Source of the DNA: Labilibacter marinus
GTDB taxonomy: Bacteria > Bacteroidota > Bacteroidia > Bacteroidales > Marinilabiliaceae
DNA length: 64,000 nt
Reading direction: 5' to 3'
Assembly: GCF_001659685.2 (NCBI RefSeq)
Contig: NZ_LXYE02000009.1
Span: forward strand, 124,001-188,000
In this document: positions 44,683 through 54,458 of the stretch, piece by piece
Numbering within the stretch: the first letter of the stretch is position 1
Layout: every line of letters begins with the position of its first letter
Program-made: the position numbers and the translations under genes
Notes under the pieces: generated by a model
Told to the model about the DNA's origin: nothing
Databases searched by the model: none
What the model saw: only the letters and a program-made list of their open reading frames with translations

Positions 44683-47600
44683 TTACTTCTTAATTTCAAT
44701 TCTTATACCCTCGGAATGCGCACTAAACTCAGGAGCATACATACATTGCATGCTTGTAATACCGTTTGAAAAACTACCCGCATGCACGGCTCGTAAGCTA
44801 TACTCAAATACATAAACGCCTTTACGCATATAACTAATAAAGAAGTTTTCCGAAGCATCTTTAACACTTTCGTAATAACCCAATCCATCACGATACTTAT
44901 ATTCAGATAGTGTACTTACGGGTTCAAAACCTGAGGCACGCATATCTTTTAAATGCACGTATTCATAATCACGATCTGCATTAATTTCTACTCTAACCAC
45001 AACTTCATCACCAACTTGAATAGGCGCATCCGCTTTTATCTCTTGTAGTACAGCCCCTGCTTCGGTAAACTCTTTTACATAGAGTTTCTTTACAATTTTA
45101 AGCTCTGTTTCGGCAGAAGTAATTTTATCCAGTTGCTCAAAATATTGCCAGTATGCCGCACCCCAGGCAACACCGTTATTGGGGTTATGCACTTTTAGCT
45201 CGCCCATTTCTGGTTTTATCTCGTTACCTGTAAAAGTAGTTTTTACATAACCCGTGCCTGCTTCGGCATGTATGGTTTTTAGTGATTCAAGCGATTCTCC
45301 TCCAACATTTACTTGTAGCAATTCCGTTTCTGCTATCTGGTTGGTACCTCTTAATAATAAAGCATAACATGCAGCTACTGTAGCCTTGGTGGTTTTCCAG
45401 TCGTATGTTTGCTTGTTGCGCAACAACCATATTTTCATTTCCTCTACTGCAGCAGTATTGTTACTTACTTCATCAAAAGCCTCAATGAGCATGGCTTGCG
45501 TTTCAATAGGAGCCTGATACCAATAATACCCATAACTATTACTTTTCCAATACATACCCAACTCCTTAGATCGGATGGTTCTATTATCCAATGATTTTAT
45601 CAATTGCTTGGCAACAGCATCATCCTGACTTCTGTTTAATACAATAGACAGCATGGCTTGCGAATAGATATCCTTAGTTAAGCCGTAGGTTTTGGCCTGG
45701 TTATAGAAATAATTATAGGCTTCACTTAGGGTTTTATTCGGTATAATTGGAGCAAAAAAGCTTTTGGTATATAAGTAATGAATCTGCATGCGCGAAAGAT
45801 GATCTTCTTCCATTTTAAGTAGACCTTTTTTCTCTTGCTCTTGCAGTTTTTTGTAATCCTCAACAATACGCGCATCTAAATAATGAAGCGCTTTTTGTAT
45901 CATCCTATTTACATTTGCCTGGTTATTGGTTTGAATAGCCTTTAAATGCTGCAGTTGCGCCAGACCCATGGTAACATGTTGGGTAATATATCTGTTATCG
46001 GGCATGCCTTCGAACCAAGCAAATCCACCATTAGGGGTTTGTTTATGCTGCAGTTTATTAAACGCCGATTGCAAATTATTACTCATATGGTTTAAATCGA
46101 AAAGCAAACCCAAGCGTTTCTTACGTTCCGTTTCACTCTGAGCATTTCGCAGCCAAGGTGTTTCTTGAATAAGCAATTCTTTTAGCTCTTGATTTTTTTC
46201 CAGATTAGAAACCAAAGCATCCGCTTGAAGCGTTTTCCAGGTATTGAATACTTCACGTATTTTTGGCGAACTATTGACCATTTTAGAAGATAATGAATTG
46301 GCAAAGAAACGCGAAAATACTTGCTCGGCACACTCATATGGATACTCCATTAGGTAGGGCATAGCTTGTATGGCATACCATGCTGGGTTAGAGGTGTACT
46401 CAATGGTGTACGATTCATTTCTCAGTGTACTGGATGATTGATCTACCATTTTATCGAAGCGATATTCGGCCGTTTCTTGCGGTCGCAGCATAAAAGGCAT
46501 ACTTTCGGTCACCAACTTACTATTGACCAATACGGGTAGTATGTTTTCTTCGCCATCGGTATGTTTACCCGCTTTAGCCATCACCTTGTAATGTACCGCT
46601 TGAATACCCGCTGGCACAACCAATTTCCAACGCAATCCTTCGCTTTGTCCCTTGTCAATAGAAAAAGGTATTTTGGTGTCCGACTGTAATAAAAGCGGAT
46701 TGATAGGCTGATTATTGATAGCATTAAAAAGCTGAATGTAAGCATGGCCTTTAATAGCAGCATCACTGATGTTATTTACCTTGGCGGCAAAATATATGGT
46801 GTCGTTCTCCCTCAGGAATCGAGGTGTATTCACCATAATGGACACATCTTTTTGCGTGATTAAGGTATTACTTACACTACCCGTTTTAAAATCTTTGGTA
46901 TGTGCAAATCCCATCATTTTCCAGCGTGTGAGCGCCTCCGGAATGGTAAAGTCAATAGTTATTTCTCCATTTTCATCCGTTTGCAAATGCGGATAAAAGA
47001 AAGCCGTTTCATTAAAGTTCTTTCGGGTTTTAATTTGAGGTATAGCTTCGGTTCTTTTCTTAGTTTTTATTCCTGGGATATGGCCAGCTAGGCCTTTCGC
47101 AGGTGCTATATCTTCTTCAAGTTCTAACTCTTCACTTATTTCCATGTCGTTATCAACCATATTCACAGCACCTGCAGGAGCCATCGCTATAGATCCTGTT
47201 ACCATACTCTTTTTTTGTGTACCATAGCCAACGACAACTACATCGTCTAATTCATGAGTTTCCTCCTCCATAACAACGGATATGGTGTTGCTTAATACTT
47301 GGTGATACGATGGTTTATAGCCAATAAAACTAAATTCTAACCATATACCTTTGGGTACATTCTTTAATGAAAAGTTACCCTCAAAATCGCTTACAGTTCC
47401 TGTTTGCGAATTGTATATTTTAATATTAACACCAGGGATAGGTTCTTTGTCGTTATATGACCTAACAACTCCGCTAAGCTTACCAATTAGTTTAGCCTTG
47501 TTTTGTTTTGCTAAGCTTAATAATGAGTCGTTTGTTGCACTTATCTTTTTTAGCGTAGTATTATGTCTTTCTAATATCCTTTTTCTTCTTTCTTCGGCTT

Positions 47601-50600
47601 CTTTCTTTTGTCTGATTAGGTTTTGTAATTCGCGGTAATGTGGGTTATAATGACCAAAATAGTTATAGCTTAAATGCAGTGTTTCGTACGACTTATTCCA
47701 CCAACTTAGGTAATGATTTACTCTAGAAAGTTGATGAGTCCTAGATAATGGATCCACCAAATTACCATTCCATTTATGCCATGTATGATTTTTATGATGG
47801 ATAAAGTTGCTTGGCCATTTTAAAGGCGCAAATGCATCCAAAGAAGCATCATAAAGCGTAGCCATCATTTCGGCGGTTTCTTTTTCGCCACCTTTGTTTT
47901 TAATGCTGAGTTTCCACTGCTCTTTTGATCCGGGCAATAGTTTGTTTCTAAACGAGGTAAAAGTAATATCCAGCTTTTTATTGGTATAAGGAACTTTTAT
48001 CTCGTTTAGCGAAATAAAGGACTGTCCTTGTACTACCTGAACAAATTGCACAGCAAAACCACCTCTATATTTTTCAAGGATGGGAACTTCTATTTTGCGT
48101 ATTTTTTTACCGGGCTTAATAATCTTTGTTTCCAGTACCTGGTCACCATGTAATAATTCGTAACGGATAGGAGTTTGAGGGCTTAAGGCAGCTACCCAAA
48201 ACTCTGCTACTTCACCTGGTTCACCGCTTGTTTTAACCGGAGTAATCCAATCTTTAGTACGGATAGGCATTTCTGGTTCTGTTTGAATTATTCGAACCAC
48301 TTTTTGCCATTTTACCTTCTGTTTACTGCTGTCGATTGCGTTAATATTAATCAAGTAATAACCACGCTTTAAGCCAGAGAAGGATTCGTTAAAGGTGTTG
48401 TCATTTAGGTTACTTTGATAAGTGTATTTAAAGACGGTTTTGCCTTTTTTCCAGTTTTCAGGGTCGCTTTCCTTTTTGTAAACTCGATGGGGGAACATGG
48501 TTTTAAATGTTGCTTCGTCGTATAAAAACTGATCGGGAGCTTCCCATGCGCGATCAAACAAAAGTTGTTTAGGTGCTACAAGTTGAGTTGTGGAAATTTG
48601 TACATCTGTAATTACTTGGCCGCTATTAATATTATTGGTTTCTATTTTAATATTCGGAACATTATGGGTAAAAATAACATCCGGAATTTCTGTTTTAATC
48701 ATTAATGGCGATTGACTCACACGAAGGGTATGGGTGTCAGATCTGGTTTCTCCATTAGCATCGGTAATATCAGCGGTTAAGGTATAGGCGTAAATCTGAT
48801 TTTTATCCTTTATGTCTCGGTCATCCGTAAAGTAGGATATACTAAAGTTTCCATCCTTATCTGATACGGCATTACCCACAGCAACTTGTTTTTCACCCTC
48901 ATTAAAGTGGCCCCAATACCATCCCCATCTTGCTTCTGCCTTACGATTAATGCGATAAATAATTGTTGCATTATCAATAGGGTATCCGGCATAGGCTTGT
49001 GCTGTACCATCAATTTTAACTGAATCATTAAAACTAAATGATTTTGTAACGGGTTTATATTTAATTTCAAAAGTAGGACGTTTATATTCTTCTACCCGTA
49101 AAGTTTGGTAGGCATAGTTACATCGTAAAGAGAATCTACCATTTAACAAGCCCGTAGGAATAGTAAACGTTCCGCTGAAAGTACCATATTCATTGGTACA
49201 TACATTGAGCGAAGAAAGCTCTTGACCATTGGCATCATGCAAGTGTATCTTGTTGCGTTTGTTGCTTACAATGCTGCATGTGTCTCCATGTCTATCGAGC
49301 ATTAAACCTTTAAAATGAATGGTTTGCCCAGGACGATAAATTGCTCTGTCTGTATATAGAATGGTACTTCTATTGCCTGCGCTTATATGTGGTTTCCTAT
49401 ATCTATATTGATCAGATATCGATATAGAATCTTCTTTGTATGAAACAATGATAGTATTTCGCCTGTAGTACGAATCGTCCTCTGTGTATTCAATGTTTCC
49501 CTTACTATCCGAAAAAAAATCGTGCTTTAGTGTGTAGTTGTGCTTACGTGTTTCGTAATTATATTCAGATTCAAACACTTGAAATTTGGCATTTTCAATA
49601 GGGATTCCCGTATCTCTATTATAAATAGTGTATAATGATTTATGGTTATCGATCGTTTTACTCAGAAGCATCATGTTGGTTGAAGTATTAATGCTTACAG
49701 TAGCGTTATTAGCTCCACTCAATTCTTTATTGTCGGATACAACAATATTATAAAAACCTTTTTCAAGTGCCTTTAAAGGTACTTCAATATGATGTTCGCG
49801 ATAATCATTCACCTTTGGTAAAACTTGTTGCCATTCCAGGATTGCTTCTTTATTAATGTACTCATTTTTGTTAGTTCTTCTGAATAGATCGTAGTTTCTT
49901 ATCTGCTCTAAATTTGTTTGATATACCTTAAAATAAACGGTATCCAGATTCTTGTAATCCAGTTTAACCAAATTGGGTGTATTAGGATTGAGTAATTGTT
50001 CTGATTGAAGATGTAATGAAGGTTCTTCTATTTTTTTTAGCAATTGAGAAAAATAGTACTTGTGCGAATAATTGGGGTAGGTGCTTAGCGCTTTTTTGCA
50101 AATTTGGCTAGCCTCTATATAATAGTTTCTATCGCCACCAGATTCAAGTGTATATAAAAAATGAGCCAGTTGATATTTTAGTTCAAGTTTCGCATCTGTG
50201 TTTGGGGCTTGAGCTTCAAGCTGATTTAGTGCAGCCATATAAAGACTGTCCTTTTGCTGGTGAGCACTTTGGGTATGGATATATTTCAAACGGTTTAACT
50301 CCAAATCAAATAAAGCTTCCTTATTGGCATTTTTTACATGATAGTGCGTTAGTTGTTGAAATAATTGAACTGATCTGTAGGTCAGGTTAAGTGAATCGTT
50401 GGTCGGAATTTTATACCTGCTAAAATCAGCGCCCAGATTAAAATATTTTGGATGATGCACGGTAAAAGTGTTTACTGGCGAGCTTAAACCCGTTTCATCA
50501 TTTCTGTATAAATTTATAACACGGTGCGTCAATAAATCGAGTAGGCTTGGTCGGAAAATGCGGTTGGTAGAATCACCTACTAGGAGGTAATCAAACATAT

Positions 50601-51129
50601 CAACAGGTATTTTATATAGTTGATCAGGATTTTCCAGTGAAAGATTCATCTCCTTGATGACCTCGCTCATTATTCTTTTTAAATCCCATGTTTCTATATT
50701 ATCGCCAGCGTTTTCTTGTATAGTAGTACGCTGATGAATGCGCCATCTATTTTGCTGATAGTATTGCCAGTACAGATTGCCTAAAATAGAATGGCCCACC
50801 TGATTAATGGGAAATTCTAATTTGTCCATGTCTCCCTTTAGCTGATCAATGACTTTTACCAGTCCCTTTTCTTCGTAATAGCAGAGATTAACCATTCGGT
50901 CGTTAACCGCCCTCAGTTGAACAAGATAGTTTTTCTCCTGTATGGCTCGTTCAAAAATGTTATCATATATAGGTGTTGCATCACGCGGAAGTCCTTCCAT
51001 TAAAAGTGAGTCGATTACCTCAAACTGTTTATCGTACCACGTATTATTTGCGTGGTGTGATGACTGCGGCTTGCTACTTTGCAAAGAAAGTAAGATGATT
51101 AAGGCCAGATATAAGATTTGTTTATGCAT
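44683..51129 (-). CDS. Alpha-2-macroglobulin family protein with a SusC-like insert
   Basis: 2148 residues, exported (signal about 1-24, no clear lipobox). The N-terminal 450 residues are helical/TPR-like, followed by MG domains (RAIYRPGQTIHFKGLMLDR is the typical MG2 motif). The bait region is followed by an A2M domain (FFYPHLQTDENGEITIDFTI, TRWKMMGFAHTKD) and an alpha-toroid with a thioester motif CAEQ in PYECAEQVFSRFF (about residue 1598). Odd feature: near residues 1215-1315 there is a carboxypeptidase-regulatory-like domain (LSGVVRSYNDKEPIPGVNIK) and then DVVVVGYGTQKKSMVTGSI, the hallmark of SusC receptors, although no barrel follows. A2M proteins trap proteases and may protect the envelope. 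No penicillin-binding protein PbpC gene is adjacent. Confidence 0.9.
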   Translation of the reverse strand: MHKQILYLALIILLSLQSSKPQSSHHANNTWYDKQFEVIDSLLMEGLPRDATPIYDNIFERAIQEKNYLVQLRAVNDRMVNLCYYEEKGLVKVIDQLKGDMDKLEFPINQVGHSILGNLYWQYYQQNRWRIHQRTTIQENAGDNIETWDLKRIMSEVIKEMNLSLENPDQLYKIPVDMFDYLLVGDSTNRIFRPSLLDLLTHRVINLYRNDETGLSSPVNTFTVHHPKYFNLGADFSRYKIPTNDSLNLTYRSVQLFQQLTHYHVKNANKEALFDLELNRLKYIHTQSAHQQKDSLYMAALNQLEAQAPNTDAKLELKYQLAHFLYTLESGGDRNYYIEASQICKKALSTYPNYSHKYYFSQLLKKIEEPSLHLQSEQLLNPNTPNLVKLDYKNLDTVYFKVYQTNLEQIRNYDLFRRTNKNEYINKEAILEWQQVLPKVNDYREHHIEVPLKALEKGFYNIVVSDNKELSGANNATVSINTSTNMMLLSKTIDNHKSLYTIYNRDTGIPIENAKFQVFESEYNYETRKHNYTLKHDFFSDSKGNIEYTEDDSYYRRNTIIVSYKEDSISISDQYRYRKPHISAGNRSTILYTDRAIYRPGQTIHFKGLMLDRHGDTCSIVSNKRNKIHLHDANGQELSSLNVCTNEYGTFSGTFTIPTGLLNGRFSLRCNYAYQTLRVEEYKRPTFEIKYKPVTKSFSFNDSVKIDGTAQAYAGYPIDNATIIYRINRKAEARWGWYWGHFNEGEKQVAVGNAVSDKDGNFSISYFTDDRDIKDKNQIYAYTLTADITDANGETRSDTHTLRVSQSPLMIKTEIPDVIFTHNVPNIKIETNNINSGQVITDVQISTTQLVAPKQLLFDRAWEAPDQFLYDEATFKTMFPHRVYKKESDPENWKKGKTVFKYTYQSNLNDNTFNESFSGLKRGYYLININAIDSSKQKVKWQKVVRIIQTEPEMPIRTKDWITPVKTSGEPGEVAEFWVAALSPQTPIRYELLHGDQVLETKIIKPGKKIRKIEVPILEKYRGGFAVQFVQVVQGQSFISLNEIKVPYTNKKLDITFTSFRNKLLPGSKEQWKLSIKNKGGEKETAEMMATLYDASLDAFAPLKWPSNFIHHKNHTWHKWNGNLVDPLSRTHQLSRVNHYLSWWNKSYETLHLSYNYFGHYNPHYRELQNLIRQKKEAEERRKRILERHNTTLKKISATNDSLLSLAKQNKAKLIGKLSGVVRSYNDKEPIPGVNIKIYNSQTGTVSDFEGNFSLKNVPKGIWLEFSFIGYKPSYHQVLSNTISVVMEEETHELDDVVVVGYGTQKKSMVTGSIAMAPAGAVNMVDNDMEISEELELEEDIAPAKGLAGHIPGIKTKKRTEAIPQIKTRKNFNETAFFYPHLQTDENGEITIDFTIPEALTRWKMMGFAHTKDFKTGSVSNTLITQKDVSIMVNTPRFLRENDTIYFAAKVNNISDAAIKGHAYIQLFNAINNQPINPLLLQSDTKIPFSIDKGQSEGLRWKLVVPAGIQAVHYKVMAKAGKHTDGEENILPVLVNSKLVTESMPFMLRPQETAEYRFDKMVDQSSSTLRNESYTIEYTSNPAWYAIQAMPYLMEYPYECAEQVFSRFFANSLSSKMVNSSPKIREVFNTWKTLQADALVSNLEKNQELKELLIQETPWLRNAQSETERKKRLGLLFDLNHMSNNLQSAFNKLQHKQTPNGGFAWFEGMPDNRYITQHVTMGLAQLQHLKAIQTNNQANVNRMIQKALHYLDARIVEDYKKLQEQEKKGLLKMEEDHLSRMQIHYLYTKSFFAPIIPNKTLSEAYNYFYNQAKTYGLTKDIYSQAMLSIVLNRSQDDAVAKQLIKSLDNRTIRSKELGMYWKSNSYGYYWYQAPIETQAMLIEAFDEVSNNTAAVEEMKIWLLRNKQTYDWKTTKATVAACYALLLRGTNQIAETELLQVNVGGESLESLKTIHAEAGTGYVKTTFTGNEIKPEMGELKVHNPNNGVAWGAAYWQYFEQLDKITSAETELKIVKKLYVKEFTEAGAVLQEIKADAPIQVGDEVVVRVEINADRDYEYVHLKDMRASGFEPVSTLSEYKYRDGLGYYESVKDASENFFISYMRKGVYVFEYSLRAVHAGSFSNGITSMQCMYAPEFSAHSEGIRIEIKK

Positions 51130-51240
51130 AGTGTTTATGGAATTATAAATACATTTTTAATACTTTATGGTAAGGATGCAAAGTGTTGCAGGATTCCATA
51201 AAAATTATTTAAAAATGTGGTTTAGCTTGTTTAAAGTTAT

Positions 51241-52728
51241 TTAAATTTCAGAGATGTAATTACTCAAACTATCCTCTCGGGATAAGTTTAACTTTTTACG
51301 AATTCTGGAACGAGACATATGTATGGTATTATGTGCTACCCCCAATATTTGAGCCATTTCCTTACTGTCAAAGTTTAGTTTAATCAGCGCACAATGCTTT
51401 AATTCGGTAGGAGTAAAGCTTGGTTCAAGTGCCAATAAATTCTTATAAAACTTATCGTTGATTTGCGTAAAACGCGAATGAAAATCATCCCATAAGCTTT
51501 TGCTATTTTGCTTGTATTTAAAGTTGAGCTTTTTGTGCTTTTTTGTATCACTTGCCTTAATGGCTTCAAGTAATTCGTTTATGGTATTTTCCTTCTCAAT
51601 AAATTGTAATGCATTTACAGCAAGCTCTTTGTTTTTAATTTCTAGTATATCTTTGTTCTTCTCTTTATTTAATTGTTGCGCATAAAGTATATGCTTCATT
51701 TTAAAACGCTGTCTTATATAAATAAATAGAATTCCTGCAGATAAAAGAAGTATGCTAATCAACCACTGCATCCTATTGCTAGCCTTATCTTTTAGTTCAA
51801 TAATACGTTCCTGATCGTGAATCTTTTTGTCTTTCTGCTGAAGATCTTCATTGTATTTATTTTTTAATTCGAATAAGGATTTATTCGTGATACTTCTAAT
51901 ATTAAACATACTATCCGAAGCTTGCTTTGCTTCTTTCATATAGATATAGGCATCCTTTTTTGCTCCTGTAGAATGCGATAACATGGCCAGTTTTTCCAAC
52001 ACCTGTGGTTTAAGCATCGGGTGAACACCAAAAGAGTCAATAATGCTTAGCGAAGTGTTATAATGTTGTTTAGCCTTTTGGGGCTGTTTTAAGCCAAGAT
52101 GTAGTTCTCCCAAATAAAAATAATTGGTTACCTGAAAATTCTTATTGGTTTTAGATAAGTTTTTTTCGAGTTGAGAATAATACTTTTGTGCTTTATTAAA
52201 CTCTCCTTTATTAATATAAACCTTCCCGTAAAGGCTATTGATGTAGTTTGCATTTCGCGATGAAGGCAAAACGGTAATGCATGAATCCAGATATAATAGG
52301 GCTTGATCGTATGGTGCTATATCTGCGTATAATGATGCCAAACTCAGGTAAGATGTTAATAATGAAGATGAATCCTTTTTAAAGTATTTTTTTGCAATAA
52401 ATAGCCCTTTTTGCATTTGAATATTAGCCAAACTATCCTGCCCAAACTTACCATACAAAATGCCTAATTGGCGATGAATTTTCAATATTGCCGAAGTATC
52501 TGATTTTTCGGTGGCGATAGGTAAGGCACTTCTCAAAGTATCAAAGGACTGATTAAACCTTCCTTCTCTTAAATCAAGGTCAGATAATTCTATGATTTTA
52601 TGCAAATGGGTATGTGTACTGTCATTGGCTTGTTGTATAGTGCTATTTGAGGAAAGTACTATATATATTATAAGCAAAATAACACTTCTTGATTTATTTA
52701 AGATGTTGTAAATTAATATTCTATCCAT
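51241..52728 (-). CDS. TPR-containing membrane-bound regulator with C-terminal LuxR-type HTH
   Basis: 495 residues. An N-terminal signal/anchor (VILLIIYIVLSSNST) is followed by five to six TPR-like repeats (about 45-285; for example LGILYGKFGQDSLA and LGELHLGLKQPQKAKQHY). Next come a transmembrane helix (WLISILLLSAGILFIYI), a cytoplasmic coiled coil, and a GerE/LuxR-type helix-turn-helix: FTPTELKHCALIKLNFDSKE, MAQILGVAHNTIHMSRSRIR. This one-component layout is common in Bacteroidota. It is divergent from the GH16-GH117 operon and shares a control region with two 17-base repeats, so it is the best candidate regulator of the agar/porphyran genes and of itself. Confidence 0.85.
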   Translation of the reverse strand: MDRILIYNILNKSRSVILLIIYIVLSSNSTIQQANDSTHTHLHKIIELSDLDLREGRFNQSFDTLRSALPIATEKSDTSAILKIHRQLGILYGKFGQDSLANIQMQKGLFIAKKYFKKDSSSLLTSYLSLASLYADIAPYDQALLYLDSCITVLPSSRNANYINSLYGKVYINKGEFNKAQKYYSQLEKNLSKTNKNFQVTNYFYLGELHLGLKQPQKAKQHYNTSLSIIDSFGVHPMLKPQVLEKLAMLSHSTGAKKDAYIYMKEAKQASDSMFNIRSITNKSLFELKNKYNEDLQQKDKKIHDQERIIELKDKASNRMQWLISILLLSAGILFIYIRQRFKMKHILYAQQLNKEKNKDILEIKNKELAVNALQFIEKENTINELLEAIKASDTKKHKKLNFKYKQNSKSLWDDFHSRFTQINDKFYKNLLALEPSFTPTELKHCALIKLNFDSKEMAQILGVAHNTIHMSRSRIRKKLNLSREDSLSNYISEI

Positions 52729-52744
52729 AATATTGATTGAAACC

Positions 52745-52752
52745 CAAATCTA
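52745..52752 (-). promoter_or_regulatory. -7 element of the TPR-HTH regulator gene
   Basis: On the minus strand TAGATTTG (52752-52745) fits TAnnTTTG, 17 bases before the start codon. No TTG is found 17-23 bases upstream; the first 17-base repeat occupies that place instead, consistent with activator dependence or autoregulation. Confidence 0.45.
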
Positions 52753-52768
52753 ATACATTATAGTGACT

Positions 52769-52817
52769 ATATAGTAATATTATAGTAAAAATCATTTCTT
52801 ATATAGTTATATTATAG
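52769..52817. promoter_or_regulatory. Two 17-bp direct repeats between the divergent promoters
   Basis: ATATAGTAATATTATAG at 52769-52785 and ATATAGTTATATTATAG at 52801-52817 differ at one base and are 32 bases apart, about three helical turns. One copy lies beside the regulator's promoter and the other ends seven bases before the TTG of the GH16 promoter. They are candidate binding sites for the TPR-HTH regulator. Confidence 0.5.
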
Positions 52818-52823
52818 CTTCAA

Positions 52824-52857
52824 TTGAATAATGATAAACAGTGCTAAGCTACATTTG
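52824..52857 (+). promoter_or_regulatory. Promoter of the GH16-GH117-GH117 operon
   Basis: TTG (52824-52826) and TACATTTG (52850-52857) with 23 bases between fit TTG-N17-23-TAnnTTTG. The GH16 start codon is 50 bases after the -7 element. Confidence 0.6.
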
Positions 52858-52906
52858 TGGTAAAGTATTTCTAAACTAAAAATAGCACATTAAAAGTCTT
52901 ATTGTT

Positions 52907-54430
52907 ATGAAAAAAAATCTGAGTTACGCTGTAGCATTTTCACTCATGTTACTTTCTCATATGGCAATAGCTCAATTGCCTGAAGAAATTGATTTAAATG
53001 GAAAATGGAGTTTATCATGGGAAGATGAATTCGACTATCCCGATAGTCAGCTGGACGATAATTGGATTTCGCAGAATGGCGCTTCTGGAGGAGTAGTATT
53101 ATGTAGCAGATGGAGAGAGAATGCCGTTGTTAATAATGGTATCGTTGAATTGCAGGCAAAGAAAGAAACGCGTGGAGGACAAGATTGGACCGCTGCCAGT
53201 ATTTGGACCAAGGAGAAATTTCATTACGGATATTATGAGTGCCGATACAAGTATGCAGGAGCCACAGGCACCAATAATTCGTTTTGGATGTGGACGGGTT
53301 ATGATATAGAAGAAGGACAAAAAGCGGTTGAGCTTGATCCAAACGAAGGGCATTATCCCAACGAAATAAATACAAATATTCATAACTGGACAGATAAATA
53401 TGAGGATGGAAGTCATGATGACTGGCCAGAACACTTTGATATGGGAGGTATTGAAAAACATCCATCTTATACGCATGTGCTAGATGCCACCATTACAACT
53501 AACAAAATTAGGTTTTCATCTACGCATGGGGCGCATTTTCATATTGGTGAGTTTAGAATTTATGCTCCCAATGCAAACGGGTATCCACAAGATGCAGTAT
53601 CCAATTCAGCGGATTCGGAAGTAGCTGGTCTGGTTAATTATACACGTGATGCAGCAACAACCATCACGGCAAGTGGAAGTTATGTAATTGATGGAAGAAA
53701 TACGGATCCTGAAAATGTAGCTAATGGGTTAAATACTGGAATAAATGCGAGTTGGATTTCTCAGAAGGATGGTGAAAAATGGTTAGAAATAACTTTAAGT
53801 GAAGAAAAGGAGATAGGTTGTATTCAGTTTACTAATGGATGGTTAAGTGGAACAGGTTGGAATGCCTTGATTGATAATTATAAGATTGAATATTACGATG
53901 GAGCAAATTGGATAGAGTTGGCCAAATTTGATATAGCAGATGGGGCGGATTTTTCGGAGGAGTATCATGTTGTTGGTATGTTATGGGACGAAACTACGAT
54001 TAAATATTACTTTGATGGGGAGTTGATTCGTACTTTTCCACACGACTTTATACATGCGCCAACTAGAGTTTATTTGAGTCTTGCTATTTTAGATATGGGC
54101 ATTGCAGGAGCGGTTACGGATGCCATTGATGGAACAAGTATGAAGGTGGATTATGTACGGTATTATACAAAATCAAAAGATACATCAATTAATAATGTAA
54201 TGAAAAATAAGCTGAAGTCTTTTCCAAACCCAGTTAATGATCTATTATTCGTTGAAAACGATAATAAGCTTGAGCAAGTAAGTATTTATGACTTACAAGG
54301 AAAAATGGTGTTGCAGTCTAATTTAGATAGTCAAAATAGCATCAATGTATCTAGTTTATCACCAGGTGTATACTGTCTTGTAGTAAATGGTGTAAATATG
54401 GTTGAAACGGGAAAGTTTATTAAAAACTAA
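52907..54430 (+). CDS. GH16 agarase/porphyranase-type enzyme with inserted discoidin-like domain, T9SS-secreted
   Basis: 507 residues. Signal peptide (1-22). The GH16 domain starts with LSWEDEFDYPDSQLDDNW; FHYGYYECRYKYAGATGTNN leads to FWMW and the catalytic ELDPNE (E142, D144, E147). After about residue 190 the fold is interrupted by some 150 residues resembling an F5/8 type C (CBM32-like) domain: KIRFSSTHGAHFHIGEFRIY, then NYTRDAATTI and WLEITLSEEKEIGCIQFTNG and YKIEYYDGANWIEL. GH16 resumes with EEYHVVGMLWDETTIKYYFD and ends KVDYVRYY near 412. A T9SS type A sorting domain follows (FPNPVNDLLFVEN to the end). First gene of an operon with two GH117 genes, so it probably cleaves agar or porphyran chains outside the cell. 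Confidence 0.85.
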   Translation: MKKNLSYAVAFSLMLLSHMAIAQLPEEIDLNGKWSLSWEDEFDYPDSQLDDNWISQNGASGGVVLCSRWRENAVVNNGIVELQAKKETRGGQDWTAASIWTKEKFHYGYYECRYKYAGATGTNNSFWMWTGYDIEEGQKAVELDPNEGHYPNEINTNIHNWTDKYEDGSHDDWPEHFDMGGIEKHPSYTHVLDATITTNKIRFSSTHGAHFHIGEFRIYAPNANGYPQDAVSNSADSEVAGLVNYTRDAATTITASGSYVIDGRNTDPENVANGLNTGINASWISQKDGEKWLEITLSEEKEIGCIQFTNGWLSGTGWNALIDNYKIEYYDGANWIELAKFDIADGADFSEEYHVVGMLWDETTIKYYFDGELIRTFPHDFIHAPTRVYLSLAILDMGIAGAVTDAIDGTSMKVDYVRYYTKSKDTSINNVMKNKLKSFPNPVNDLLFVENDNKLEQVSIYDLQGKMVLQSNLDSQNSINVSSLSPGVYCLVVNGVNMVETGKFIKN

Positions 54431-54458
54431 CATAGTATTTTTATAAAAACATCATTTA

